A DNA stretch of 64,000 nt from Nitrospira sp. KM1 (GCF_011405515.1 NZ_AP022671.1:2356001-2420000); one strand, 5' to 3'. Shown: positions 26,318-35,519, counted from the stretch's first letter. Notes: generated by a model from the letters alone, not told the origin. Numbers and translations: made by a program.

Positions 26318-26703
26318 TTCGCCTGAATATCCTTCGGGTCATGGCCATCTGCACAGTGGCCATTCTCAACACGTGGGGACAAGTCCGCACCGCCGCCTCG
26401 ACCTCTCAGACACAGGGGCATGACATTTACGAGCGGCAATGCGCCACCTGCCACGGCACGGAGGGGCGGGGTGACGGACCGCAATCCATTTCTCTTTCGC
26501 CTCGTCCCGGAAGTCTCTTGTCCGCTCAAATTTCTGCCAAGACCGATCAGGAGCTGATGAGAATCATCGCCAACGGCAAACCTCGAACCGCCATGCCGGG
26601 CTGGAAAGATAGTCTCTCCGACGAGGAACAGCGCGCAGTGCTGGCATACATCAGGTCGCTGATACGATTCAGCCGCACGATGACCCCGCCGCCGCCTCAT
26701 TGA
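26314..26703 (+). CDS. Small c-type cytochrome
   Basis: A 129-residue exported monohaem cytochrome c. An N-terminal helix serves as signal (VMAICTVAILNTWG). The haem site is CATCHG after GHDIYERQ, and the distal Met is in PRTAMPGWKDSLSDEEQRAV, as in class I cytochromes (cytochrome_CBB3 type). Its GTG start overlaps the anti-sigma stop (GTGA). It could carry electrons in the periplasm; a role in redox signalling with the sigma pair is only inferred from the overlap. Confidence 0.9.
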   Translation: MIRLNILRVMAICTVAILNTWGQVRTAASTSQTQGHDIYERQCATCHGTEGRGDGPQSISLSPRPGSLLSAQISAKTDQELMRIIANGKPRTAMPGWKDSLSDEEQRAVLAYIRSLIRFSRTMTPPPPH

Positions 26704-26806
26704 TAACCTTCTCCAGACACTCTATCGGTCACAACCTCTTTCGCATCACGAAATGCGCATGGTACAGTGGCGCCTTTGACTTTTCCGCTCACAGGAGTAT
26801 GCGCGT

Positions 26807-28504
26807 ATGATTCATCAATGCACCCGCAGACATCACTGGTTACTGGTCCCCGCCGTCTGCATTCTGATGTCTTCCGCTTCCGTGTCGGCACTTGCGGCAC
26901 CCAAGCAATCGAAACCCAAATCGTCCCCGACTTCGACCCCCATCGCGCAGCGGTATGCTCATGCCATATCGAAGGGTGACGCGGTGGAAGCAACCAAGCT
27001 CGACTTCGCCTGTCAGTATCGGCTGGTCGCCGCGAGCGCCAAAGGGCTGAAGAACTATCCCAACACTTCCGATCCCTCCTATGACGAATGCTGGCAGACC
27101 ATCAAGGCTTCGCACGAATCTGCTCTCACGAGGGTGGATGCCGGAATGGAGATTCTGTGGCCAAGCAACGGGGGATTGGTCTTCTTCCGCGAAAACCCGG
27201 ACCACTACTCGGCGTCCGCCTTCGTGATGGATGTGGTGGGGCTTTCCCCTCCGGGAAGCGGGCTTCATCTTAAAACCGTGACGACGAAACCGCTACCGAA
27301 CGCCTCGTTTCGTCTGCATCCGCAAGCTCCCCTGGTTTCTGTTCCCGCTGCCTTATCGACGGTCTCGGTCACCTATCAAGACCCGTTGACCTCACCGGTC
27401 ACCAAGGCGCCGGGAAGCTACAAGTGGGCCAATACCGTCAAGCCCGCGCGACGCGCGCTGAAAAGCGTCAATCTCCAGTGGATCGTACTGTCCGGTTTGA
27501 AAAAGTACGGGTTTCCGGGCGACTCGGCGGTCGTCAATCTCCTGGTCAACGACGGAACCCCCATCGACGGGATCAACCAGGAAATCATTCCCTTTACGAC
27601 CGAATCCAGTAAGGCGATCAGCGGATCCCTCGCATGGTGGGGCCCTGATGATGTCCCGGGGCTGTTGGTGGCCTCCGCCGCCCGGGCGGCGTCTTTCCCT
27701 AATCTGCGCGATCGTGTCGCACTGCTCAATCGGGTACTGATCATCGATCCCAGGCAGGCAGAGTCCCTCATGGTTCTCACAAGAGATCTCTACGCCGTTA
27801 TCCTGCGTGAAGCCGCAGCCGGGCATCATCTCACCGTCAAGGATTCTGCCTTGGCCATGGCGGTCAATGAGCACTACTGGAACATTTACGCACAGGCTCC
27901 CCGCGTCGACTTGTCTCTGGGCATGGAAATGGGGGGATTCGACAAACCGACGACCGCCGACTATCTCTACCGCCTCCTTCCGGCGCTTCGTACACTCGCG
28001 GAGGTCCGCCCTGAGCAACTCGACAATCGATTCCGTTGGGGGGTCGCCCTACGCTGGAACAATGATCAGGACCTGGCCATTCAGGTTCATGAACAATTGG
28101 TGAAAGACATTCCTGCCGAGCGAAGGGCCGGGAAAGCCGAGGCGCTTCTTCAGCTGGCTTGGTCCCGGATCAATAAAGTGGCCTGGAATCGCAATCTCGA
28201 CGATCCCGAGGTCTCACTGGCGTACCAGGATGCGGATCAGGCCGGCAAGTTGGCAGACATCCCGCTCGATAAATTTCTCGTGGAATATACGAAGGCCTAT
28301 GCCCTCCTGTATGTTCCCCAACGTGACAACTCTGCCATTCTGGATCATCTGACGGAAGCCAGGCGCTGGTTCGTCGAAATCCCCGGCCAGTCATCGGACA
28401 TCTGGAACTTCTTTATCGGGGCTGATTCGTTACGTGCGGTGTTGGATGCCGATCCGATCTTCCAACCGCTGCTGGCATCTTCTGAAGAGAAGAAGGGTCC
28501 GTAA
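26807..28504 (+). CDS. Large secreted helical-repeat protein, function unknown
   Basis: A 565-residue exported protein. Signal peptide LLVPAVCILMSSASVSALAA ends near residue 31. The N-terminal half has mixed strands (MEILWPSNGGLVFFRENPDH); the C-terminal half is helical with TPR-like spacing (LRDRVALLNRVLIIDPRQAE, KAEALLQLAWSRINKVAWNR). AGGAG precedes the ATG at good spacing. The family is not recognised. It follows the cytochrome by about 100 bases and is followed, after 2 bases, by the DUF1207 gene, so it probably forms an operon with it. Confidence 0.75.
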   Translation: MIHQCTRRHHWLLVPAVCILMSSASVSALAAPKQSKPKSSPTSTPIAQRYAHAISKGDAVEATKLDFACQYRLVAASAKGLKNYPNTSDPSYDECWQTIKASHESALTRVDAGMEILWPSNGGLVFFRENPDHYSASAFVMDVVGLSPPGSGLHLKTVTTKPLPNASFRLHPQAPLVSVPAALSTVSVTYQDPLTSPVTKAPGSYKWANTVKPARRALKSVNLQWIVLSGLKKYGFPGDSAVVNLLVNDGTPIDGINQEIIPFTTESSKAISGSLAWWGPDDVPGLLVASAARAASFPNLRDRVALLNRVLIIDPRQAESLMVLTRDLYAVILREAAAGHHLTVKDSALAMAVNEHYWNIYAQAPRVDLSLGMEMGGFDKPTTADYLYRLLPALRTLAEVRPEQLDNRFRWGVALRWNNDQDLAIQVHEQLVKDIPAERRAGKAEALLQLAWSRINKVAWNRNLDDPEVSLAYQDADQAGKLADIPLDKFLVEYTKAYALLYVPQRDNSAILDHLTEARRWFVEIPGQSSDIWNFFIGADSLRAVLDADPIFQPLLASSEEKKGP

Positions 28505-28506
28505 CC

Positions 28507-29646
28507 TTGACGGAACGGGCCGTCCCTTGTGGACGCACAGCGACGTGTCCTGGTTTCATATTATCAGCTGCCCTGTTGTTCTTGTCCGTCCTGGCGCCCT
28601 CAGCCGCCGTCGCCGATGACTCGTATATCTTGGGCTACGCAGCCGCGTTGCTCGAACACGAGTTCGGCCTTTCCGCGACCATCCGCGTCACCGACGGCGC
28701 GGTCACCGTTCATACGTCCCACCTTTCCCGAGGAACCCGTGAGAAAGTCCTGGCCGGCCTGAAGAGAATTCCCGACGTGAGACAGGCTCGTGTGGTCGAA
28801 TCCGGTGACGCTCTGGCTCCCTTCCCCGAGGCTGGAACCAGTGTGTTGGAAACTCGCATCTCACGCCCCTCGAGCGAGTTTCTTCCCCGCGGGACCTTAT
28901 TCGAGCCACTCCATGCCGATCCGCGATGGCCGCACTTTTCCGCTGCCTATCGACGAGGAACGGCCGGCCCCGATCCTAAAAGCAGTTTTGCCGGAAACTT
29001 TGGAGACAGTCTCTCGCTCTATCGCCACGCGGCGGCCTTTGAGGGACAATGGGAACTTGGCTTGCAGGCAGGTGTGTTCAGCATTTTCGACGTGGGATCG
29101 CCCTCCGGTTCTCAGGACCTCTTCAATGCCGACTATCTCATTGCCATCACGACGGCCTACCGAACCGGTCCGTTATCCGGTCTGTTTCGCCTCCTTCATC
29201 TGAGTTCCCACCTGGGAGACGAATACATCCTGAATAGCACCCCTCCCGTGACCCGCCTGGGGCTGGCGCTAGAAGGCTTCGATGCCAGAATGTCTTACGA
29301 TGTCAGTGACTGGTTGCGGGTCTATGGGGGCGGCGGTTATTTCTTTAGCGTCTCGCCAAGTGATATCAAGCGGGGAACTGGCCAGTTCGGTGCCGAGCTG
29401 ACCGCCCCCAAAACCTATTTCGGCGATACGATTCGGCCGGTTGCCTATGCCGACTTTCAGTCAAATCAACGCACCGACTGGACCATCGGACGTTCGTTGA
29501 TGATGGGGGTTCAGTTCGAACATTTCGAGGTCCTGAGCCGGAATCTCCAACTCCTCTTGGAGTACTACGCCGGCCCGTCACCGAACGGAGACTTTTTATT
29601 TCAGAAGACAGAGTGGTTTGGCATCGGCCTGCATTTTTATCTCTAG
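28507..29646 (+). CDS. BON-like domain fused to DUF1207
   Basis: A 379-residue exported protein. After a signal helix (LSAALLFLSVLAPSAAVA) comes a module of about 75 residues (LEHEFGLSATIRVTDGAVTV, then LKRIPDVRQARVVES) with BON-like alternation. The rest is DUF1207: PSSEFLPRGTLFEPLHADPR, WPHFSAAYRR, an outer-membrane-like series of strands and a terminal aromatic (GIGLHFYL), suggesting a beta-barrel. The TTG at 28507 is used; it lies 2 bases after the preceding stop. DUF1207 proteins are of unknown role, often in envelope contexts. The BON call is tentative. Confidence 0.8.
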   Translation: MTERAVPCGRTATCPGFILSAALLFLSVLAPSAAVADDSYILGYAAALLEHEFGLSATIRVTDGAVTVHTSHLSRGTREKVLAGLKRIPDVRQARVVESGDALAPFPEAGTSVLETRISRPSSEFLPRGTLFEPLHADPRWPHFSAAYRRGTAGPDPKSSFAGNFGDSLSLYRHAAAFEGQWELGLQAGVFSIFDVGSPSGSQDLFNADYLIAITTAYRTGPLSGLFRLLHLSSHLGDEYILNSTPPVTRLGLALEGFDARMSYDVSDWLRVYGGGGYFFSVSPSDIKRGTGQFGAELTAPKTYFGDTIRPVAYADFQSNQRTDWTIGRSLMMGVQFEHFEVLSRNLQLLLEYYAGPSPNGDFLFQKTEWFGIGLHFYL

Positions 29647-29716
29647 CCAGCGGGCTCCCATGACCGGCCGACGGTCGACCATAGCCTTTTTCTCCCGCTT
29701 CGCGTACGGTTTGATC

Positions 29717-30415
29717 ATGTTCCGCCTGGACGCACACTCTCACGACCTCCGGTTTCCTCCGGTCGAACTGGCCTCACCGGAGGGGCTGATCGCGGTGGGA
29801 GGAGATTTACGGACGGGACGTCTGCTCGAAGCGTACCGTCATGGCATCTTTCCCTGGTACAACGAGGACCAACCGATCTTATGGTGGTCGCCCGATCCAA
29901 GGGCCGTCCTGTTTCCTGAGCGCCTGCACGTTTCACGAAGTCTTGAGCGCACGTTCCGCCGGAATCTCTTCGACATCACGTTCGACACCTGCTTTCGCGA
30001 CGTCATGCTCCAATGCGCCGGCCCGCGACCTCAATATCCCGAAGGCGGGACGTGGATCACACCGGACATGATCGAAGCGTACTGCGCGCTGCACAACGCC
30101 GGCTATGCACATTCGGTCGAGACATGGCGGTCAGGACGATTGGTCGGGGGCCTGTATGGCGTCGCTCTCGGAGGAGCATTTTATGGAGAGTCGATGTTTT
30201 CCCGTATTGACGACGCATCCAAAGTCGCCCTGGTTCGGCTCGTCCGGCAACTGTGCACATGGGGCTTTCAGATATTTGACTGCCAGCAACCCTCGCCACA
30301 CGTGATGCGTCTCGGGGCCGAGGAAATTCCGCGCCGAGAGTTTATCGGTCATCTGAAAACGGCGCTCGCCCTCCCAGACCGCCGCGGTGCCTGGACGCCA
30401 GACGGACAGTACTGA
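29717..30415 (+). CDS. aat: Leucyl/phenylalanyl-tRNA--protein transferase
   Basis: A 232-residue enzyme that adds Leu or Phe to N-terminal Arg/Lys of proteins, marking them for ClpAP. Family hallmarks are all present: RFPPVELASPEGLIAVGGDL, RHGIFPWYNEDQPILWWSPD, TWITPDMIEAYCALHNAGYA, then GGLYGVALGGAFYGESMFSR and FDCQQPSPHVMRLGAEEIPR. The ATG at 29717 starts close to the conserved region; upstream ATGs at 29660 and 29618 give less typical N-termini that overlap the preceding gene or its stop. Confidence 0.96.
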   Translation: MFRLDAHSHDLRFPPVELASPEGLIAVGGDLRTGRLLEAYRHGIFPWYNEDQPILWWSPDPRAVLFPERLHVSRSLERTFRRNLFDITFDTCFRDVMLQCAGPRPQYPEGGTWITPDMIEAYCALHNAGYAHSVETWRSGRLVGGLYGVALGGAFYGESMFSRIDDASKVALVRLVRQLCTWGFQIFDCQQPSPHVMRLGAEEIPRREFIGHLKTALALPDRRGAWTPDGQY

Positions 30416-30471
30416 ACCCGTAGTCGATCGTTTTTGAGAGAGCTTCGCGTATCCATCCAGGGTTGAAGCCG

Positions 30472-31854
30472 TCATCGCGATTGACGCAGACCGCCCAGTT
30501 TGGCCACTTCCGCGAAGTAATGCGCGAAGGCTTTGATTCCTCCCGAGGCTTGTCCCCAATCGAAATATTCGTTCGGCGCATGATACCCATGCTCGGGAAG
30601 GCTGAGGCCCAAAAATAGAATGGGAACCTTCCAGGCGTTCTGCATCGTCACGACCGCCCCGATCGAACCGCCTTCACGGATAAACGACGGCTCTTTTCCA
30701 AAGCCCTCCTTGGCGGCGCGTGTGATGCAGTCGACGTATGGGCCGTCGAAATGGCCTTTGAACGGATGGAGCGTTCCCTCGCATTCAACCTTCACGTTCG
30801 GATTCAGTTTCCCGACGAACTTCTTCAGTAGTGCAAACGCCTTCTCAGGCGTCTGATTCGGCACCAGCCGCATACTGACCTTGAGTTCCCCCTGCCCGGG
30901 CACGATAGTTTTCACTCCCGGGCCGTGGTATCCGCCCGTCAGCCCGTGTATCTCGAACGTCGGAGCCGCCCAGATCCGGCGTGTGACTTCTGCCGGGTCT
31001 TCCGTCCGGAGAGTGTGAAATCCATACGCCTCCTTAAAGCGCCTGACGTGAAACCCCGATCGCAAAAAGCTCTTGATTTCATCGTTGGTGGGCTTGACGA
31101 CATCCCGATAGAAACCCGGAATTTTCACTTCACCGGTCTTCGCGTTGACACAGGCCTGCGCAATCTCCATCAGTTCGGCCAGCGGATTTCTCGCTGCCCC
31201 ACCTGTCACACCCGAATGAGCATCTTGACTCCCTGTGCGGAGGGTCAGCCGAGCTCCGATGAGTCCGCGCAAGCCGTACGGCATGGCCGGTCGCCCTTTC
31301 GCAATCCAAATCGTGTCGGACACAACGACCGAATCTGGACGTGGGATAGAGGCTCGGTGCTTCAATCCCTGCGCGAAGTGAGGACTGCCGATTTCCTCTT
31401 CTAATTCCCAGAGAAACCGTATATTGATCGGAACTCCCTGTTCGAGAGCAAACCGGGCTCCCAGCAGCGCAGCCAGTGCAGGCCCCTTGTCGTCGGTGGC
31501 TCCACGCCCGCGATACACTCCATCCTCATTTTTGAATGCGAACGGGGCCTGCTTCCACTGCGGCTCTTGTGCGGGCTGTACGTCCATATGATTGTAAACG
31601 GTCACCGTAGGATACGTGGCGTCGGACGTCCATCCACCGCTGACAATAGGATATCCGCCCGTCTCGACGGATCGGACATCGGCTTTGAAATCTGACAATA
31701 CCTGCGAGGCCAAGATCGCCATACGCTCGATGTCCGTACTCCTGGAAGGGTCCATGCTGATCGATGGAATCTCGACCATCTGTCCAAGCAGATCTTCGAA
31801 CAGCGGACGGCTGTGTTTCACATACGCTTCAAGGTCGCTTCGCTTCACGGTCAT
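30472..31854 (-). CDS. M20 family metallopeptidase (dipeptidase type)
   Basis: A 460-residue zinc peptidase. The metal-binding sequence is VYNHMDVQPAQEPQWKQAPF, with GRGATDDKGPALA and the catalytic ELEEEIGSPHF next, then SGVTGGAARNPL in the dimerisation domain, and SIGAVVTMQNAW and PEHGYHAPNEYFDW near the end. This set matches the ArgE/DapE/PepV-like dipeptidases (CNDP-like group), probably cytoplasmic. AGGAGG lies 5 bases before the ATG at 31854. It is transcribed away from the 31961 operon. Confidence 0.93.
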   Translation of the reverse strand: MTVKRSDLEAYVKHSRPLFEDLLGQMVEIPSISMDPSRSTDIERMAILASQVLSDFKADVRSVETGGYPIVSGGWTSDATYPTVTVYNHMDVQPAQEPQWKQAPFAFKNEDGVYRGRGATDDKGPALAALLGARFALEQGVPINIRFLWELEEEIGSPHFAQGLKHRASIPRPDSVVVSDTIWIAKGRPAMPYGLRGLIGARLTLRTGSQDAHSGVTGGAARNPLAELMEIAQACVNAKTGEVKIPGFYRDVVKPTNDEIKSFLRSGFHVRRFKEAYGFHTLRTEDPAEVTRRIWAAPTFEIHGLTGGYHGPGVKTIVPGQGELKVSMRLVPNQTPEKAFALLKKFVGKLNPNVKVECEGTLHPFKGHFDGPYVDCITRAAKEGFGKEPSFIREGGSIGAVVTMQNAWKVPILFLGLSLPEHGYHAPNEYFDWGQASGGIKAFAHYFAEVAKLGGLRQSR

Positions 31855-31960
31855 GTTGCCCTCCTAGGCCCTATCTGATTAACCGCCGGATTATAGCGAC
31901 TGTTCCCTTGTCGCGAAAGCAACCGGTGGTTTCGCTACTGATGGGCCCGACAATGCTACA

Positions 31961-32437
31961 ATGGCAACCATGCCGATCATGCCAACGCCTCTACGATGCG
32001 CCCGGACCTTATGGCTGTCGGGTCTGTTGTGCCTGTGGCCGGGAGTTGCGGGAGCCTCCGGTCCAATTGCCATACGCGACATCCTTGACGAGCCGCAGCC
32101 GTTTCATCTCAAACAGGTCGTGCTCCACGGAACGGTGCGAAACGTCCACCCGCTGGATCCCTATACCCTGCGGGCCGGAAGCACCTGCTATGGAGCCTAC
32201 CTCTTCAATCTGGAAGACGACACAGCCTCGATCAACGTGGCCGTGTTCGGTATCTGCGGGATACCAACCGTCAAGGATCCTGACGTGGAAGACGGTGAGC
32301 GCATCGAACTCCATGCGACAATCCAGTCGCCATCGCACGGTGGCTATTATTTAAGTTTTCATGGGATCGCGGTGGCCGGTGAACGGGAAGGCGTGGTTCA
32401 GGCCGTGGCTGATCGCATTACGCCGCTGGTGGAATAG
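31961..32437 (+). CDS. Exported small beta protein, possibly OB-fold
   Basis: A 158-residue protein with a signal peptide (LWLSGLLCLWPGVAGA). The mature part starts IAIRDILDEPQPFHLKQVVL, then HGTVRNVHPLDPY and CYGAYLFNLEDDTASINVAV, and ends ERIELHATIQSPSHGGYYLS. The strand order resembles periplasmic OB-fold proteins that modulate binding. The family is not recognised. ATGs at 31961, 31970 and 31979 are possible starts. It is the first gene of a three-gene unit; the dehydrogenase begins 2 bases after its stop. Confidence 0.72.
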   Translation: MATMPIMPTPLRCARTLWLSGLLCLWPGVAGASGPIAIRDILDEPQPFHLKQVVLHGTVRNVHPLDPYTLRAGSTCYGAYLFNLEDDTASINVAVFGICGIPTVKDPDVEDGERIELHATIQSPSHGGYYLSFHGIAVAGEREGVVQAVADRITPLVE

Positions 32438-32439
32438 AC

Positions 32440-33372
32440 ATGGTGACTCCTTCGTCGACACGGATCGGGTGGATCGGGAGCGGCGTCATGGGAGCTGCCA
32501 TGTGCGGACATGTCCTACGCGCAGGGTATCGTACGACCGTCCACAGCCGCACTCGAGGCAAGGCCGAACCGCTTCTTGCCAAAGGAGCAATTTGGGCCGA
32601 CAGCACGATGGCGATCGCCGGCTCAAATGACGTGATCGTGACGATGGTCGGATTCCCCGCTGACGTGCGCGAGGTCTATTTCGGAGAAAAGGGGCTGTTG
32701 CACGCTGCCAATCCTTCGACCATCTTCATCGATATGACGACGACCAGCCCCGCGTTGAGCAAGGACATTCATGATCGGGCCGCATCGATGCGCTGCTTCG
32801 CCGTCGACGCGCCGGTCTCCGGCGGCGATGTAGGAGCCAGGCAAGCCACGCTATCCGTCATGGTTGGCGGCGATGCCGAACCGGTTCAGGCCGTCATGCC
32901 GTTACTCAAACTGTTCGGCAGCACCATCGTGCATCAGGGACCATCCGGGGCAGGCCAGCACGCCAAACTGTGCAATCAGATCGTGATTGCCGGAACCATG
33001 GTTGGCGTGTGCGAAGGTCTGTTGTATGGCCGGCAAGCAGGGCTGGATCTCGATCGCCTGTTGAGCTCGATCGGTGACGGAGCCGCCTCCTGTTGGACCC
33101 TCAGTCATCTGGCTCCACGAATCCGACGCCGGGATTTTGCACCTGGATTTTATGTGGAACACTTCGTCAAGGACATGGGTATCATTCTGGAAGAATCGAG
33201 GCGAATAGGGCTCACGCTTCCCGGATTGACGCTGGTACACGGACTCTATGAGACCGTTGTCTCACTGGGGCACGGTCGCAACGGCACCCATGCTCTCATG
33301 CTCGCATTGGAACAGATGTCCGGCTCGAAAGGATCGAGCGCCGCCAGGACACTGACAGGAGACCATCCATGA
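32440..33372 (+). CDS. NAD(P)-dependent beta-hydroxyacid dehydrogenase family oxidoreductase
   Basis: A 310-residue enzyme of the 3-hydroxyisobutyrate/6-phosphogluconate dehydrogenase family. The Rossmann fingerprint is IGWIGSGVMGAAMCGHVLRA at about residues 9-28, substrate-binding VDAPVSGGDVGARQATLSVM near 126, and the catalytic Lys lies in GAGQHAKLCNQ near 180. Likely substrates are short hydroxyacids such as glyoxylate/succinic semialdehyde products; the exact one is unknown. It lies between the OB-like protein and a lipoprotein, and its stop overlaps the next ATG (ATGA). Confidence 0.92.
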   Translation: MVTPSSTRIGWIGSGVMGAAMCGHVLRAGYRTTVHSRTRGKAEPLLAKGAIWADSTMAIAGSNDVIVTMVGFPADVREVYFGEKGLLHAANPSTIFIDMTTTSPALSKDIHDRAASMRCFAVDAPVSGGDVGARQATLSVMVGGDAEPVQAVMPLLKLFGSTIVHQGPSGAGQHAKLCNQIVIAGTMVGVCEGLLYGRQAGLDLDRLLSSIGDGAASCWTLSHLAPRIRRRDFAPGFYVEHFVKDMGIILEESRRIGLTLPGLTLVHGLYETVVSLGHGRNGTHALMLALEQMSGSKGSSAARTLTGDHP

Positions 33373-34103
33373 TCTTACGAAGAGACATCCTTCTCATGCT
33401 GACAGTGCTCCTCACCGGCTGTGCGGCCAGTCAAGGTTTCGACCGGCAGACCATGCGGGAGCTGTTTCATCACGACCCCGACGTCGTGACCGAACGCGAC
33501 ATCCACAATACACTGGAGTTGAAACCCCAGACCTCGATGCCGTATCGGCTGGGCCTGTATTTCGTCCGGAAGAACGTTCCGATGAAACAATCCGTCAAAA
33601 AAGCCGATTGGCACAGCGTCGACAAGGAAACGCTCCTGCGCAAGCTTCTTCCATTGCGCGATGAGGGAGTGCTGACGGATGTCGTCATGCTCGCAGAAAC
33701 GACTCTGCAGGGTACCGGCCTGCGCGACATCCGCCTCGCCGGAGCGCGTTACGGCGCGGACGCGGTGTTGGTCGTGGATGGCGCTGCCGCTGTCGACCGA
33801 TACAACAATGGCTACGCTGCGCTCTACGCGACACTGGTAGGCGCGTATTTCGCCCCTGGGACTGAGAGCTCGGCCCTGTTCATGATTGAAGGCAGCTTGT
33901 GGGATGTCCGTTCGGAATTTCTCTATGCGACGCAACTGGTCGAAGGGCAATCGACCTCTGTCGGGCCGGCCGCCATGATTGAGGACCGGGACGTCGTGGC
34001 GCAGGCCAAGGCGGAAGCGCTGGAAGAATTCGGCAGACGGATGGAAAACAAGCTGCGTCTCATGAAGGACGATCAGGATCAAGCCAGACGCACGTCACGG
34101 TGA
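33369..34103 (+). CDS. Lipoprotein, function unknown
   Basis: A 244-residue lipoprotein with lipobox LLTGCAA (about residues 15-21). The mature part contains MPYRLGLYFVRKNVPMKQSV, DEGVLTDVVMLAETTLQGTG, then RLAGARYGADAVLVVDGAAA and YAALYATLVGAYFAPGTESS. This order (small lipoprotein with a GADAVLVV strand and a long Tyr-rich turn) resembles TRASH-like or CsgG-adjacent lipoproteins, but no family is claimed. It ends in a charged helix. It is translationally coupled to the dehydrogenase before it. Confidence 0.78.
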   Translation: MILRRDILLMLTVLLTGCAASQGFDRQTMRELFHHDPDVVTERDIHNTLELKPQTSMPYRLGLYFVRKNVPMKQSVKKADWHSVDKETLLRKLLPLRDEGVLTDVVMLAETTLQGTGLRDIRLAGARYGADAVLVVDGAAAVDRYNNGYAALYATLVGAYFAPGTESSALFMIEGSLWDVRSEFLYATQLVEGQSTSVGPAAMIEDRDVVAQAKAEALEEFGRRMENKLRLMKDDQDQARRTSR

Positions 34104-34225
34104 ATCGAAGGACCATAGCAGTCCAGCCAACAGCAACTGCCGGGACGGCTTCAGCCCGATCACTCCCGGACTCGTTCCGTGATGAGTGAAGACTCCGCGA
34201 GGGGGTGTCAGCCGGACCGGCACCG

Positions 34226-34711
34226 CTATTTGAAGGGCTCCCCGAGGACGCACCACATCCGTCTCGTGCCGGACTTCTGGTCCGTCACCGCCTCGCCGCT
34301 GAAGAAACTGACCTGCCAGGCAACGATATCGTCCGTGGGATGAGGCGTTGAAGTCCAAAAGATTTCTGACTTGATGTTTGTGAAGGGATGTCCAGCCGGC
34401 AGAGCCGGGTCGTGCTGTGAGACATCAATCAAGCTCTTTAATTCCTCCACGGAGGGGCCACGCCACCCTTTTTTGCCGCCGATTTCCTTCGTGGTGCAGC
34501 GCTCATTGGAGCGACCCCAGACGTCATGCTCACGGTCCGGTTCCTGTTCCCAGACCAACCCCGTCTGACCGTCCTTGACCGCCCCACCGCCGGGGACGGC
34601 GGAAAAACGTTCCGCACCCTCTGCCGGAAATCCCATACCGACCCCTAGCAGCATAACCATTCCGGCCTCGATGATGTTGAAATATCTACATCCGGACGGC
34701 CAATTCTTCAT
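34226..34711 (-). CDS. Exported Lcl-C-terminal (DUF1566)-like protein
   Basis: A 161-residue protein. After a signal-like segment (IIEAGMVMLLGVGMGFPAEG) comes KDGQTGLVWEQEPDREHDVW, RCTTKEIGGKKGWRGPSVEE and LKSLIDVSQHDPALPAGHPF, then SEIFWTSTPHP, with RRMWCVLG near the end. D-x-x-TGLxWxxxP, GWRxPxxxEL and FWTST are hallmarks of the Lcl C-terminal/DUF1566 lectin-like domain. The ATG at 34711 is chosen; a longer in-frame extension overlaps the divergent transporter gene antisense and is rejected. Confidence 0.82.
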   Translation of the reverse strand: MKNWPSGCRYFNIIEAGMVMLLGVGMGFPAEGAERFSAVPGGGAVKDGQTGLVWEQEPDREHDVWGRSNERCTTKEIGGKKGWRGPSVEELKSLIDVSQHDPALPAGHPFTNIKSEIFWTSTPHPTDDIVAWQVSFFSGEAVTDQKSGTRRMWCVLGEPFK

Positions 34712-34868
34712 CGCGCCTCCGATCCATCTGGCACCGCAGTCAAATGCGGCCTCCAGTCTGCCGAAGGTCGCTTGTCTTTTCAATAGTCCCTCGGGCATGC
34801 TAGGTGCGGTTTGAGCCTCACCCGACAGTCGGCCATACTGTGCACGTAACCATGACCGGGAGACTTCC

Positions 34869-35519
34869 ATGCTTGAAGAGGAACGACGAAGACGGATAGA
34901 CGTGCTGGCCATCGGTTTGTTCGGCCTTGCAGTGGGAGCTTTGACTCTCGGAGTTGCGCAGATAGGCGGAATTCCTGAGTCCAACAAAGTGGGAACGCTT
35001 GTCATTGCATTGATCTTTGGCGGGGTCGTTCAAATCCTCGCCGGTATCACCGATATCCGGTACCACGAGCAGCTGGGTGGAACGGCGCTCACGATGTACG
35101 GATTTTTTTGGCTGGCCGTCTGCACCGCGAAGCTGGTCAGTGAAGGCACCTCGTTTCATCTCGACATGGTGCTCTATGCGCCCATCGATGTGGTCTATGC
35201 GGCGTTTTCTGCCGTCATGGTCTATCTGACCGCCTACCGGAACGCGACATTGTGTATCCTGCATCTCGTCATCACCATCTCATTTTCCGTCACGACGCTG
35301 GCGAGGCTAGGACTCATGAGCGAGACGCTTCCAGGCATTCTCCATATCGTGGTCGGGCTCATGGCCTTCTATCATGCGGTCGCGAGCCTCACGCTCGCCT
35401 TCACGGGAGAACAGCTCGTTCCGCTGGGCCCTGCACTTCTCCGCCAGATAAAGTCGTCGACCAAACGACCCCTCAGTCACGAAACGCGTCCATCGGGGGA
35501 CGGCACGGTCATAGCCTGA
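34869..35519 (+). CDS. GPR1/FUN34/YaaH-family membrane transporter
   Basis: A 216-residue inner-membrane protein with six hydrophobic helices. The family signatures are IGLFGLAVGALTLGVAQIGG, LIFGGVVQILAGITDIRYHE and LTMYGFFWLAVCTAKLVSEG. The family includes acetate/succinate-proton symporter SatP (YaaH), so weak-acid uptake is likely; the substrate is inferred. GGGAGA precedes the ATG. It is divergent from the Lcl-like gene and convergent with the zinc-ribbon protease gene, overlapping its end by about 43 bases. Confidence 0.87.
   Translation: MLEEERRRRIDVLAIGLFGLAVGALTLGVAQIGGIPESNKVGTLVIALIFGGVVQILAGITDIRYHEQLGGTALTMYGFFWLAVCTAKLVSEGTSFHLDMVLYAPIDVVYAAFSAVMVYLTAYRNATLCILHLVITISFSVTTLARLGLMSETLPGILHIVVGLMAFYHAVASLTLAFTGEQLVPLGPALLRQIKSSTKRPLSHETRPSGDGTVIA

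Noticed and set aside
32009-32338. Minus-strand frame opposite the OB-like protein
   Set aside because: The plus-strand gene has a signal peptide and is tightly spaced with the dehydrogenase; the opposite frame is a shadow.
34712-35005. N-terminal extension of the Lcl-like gene
   Set aside because: It would run antisense into the transporter gene and precede the signal peptide with an unlikely Ser/Arg-rich sequence.
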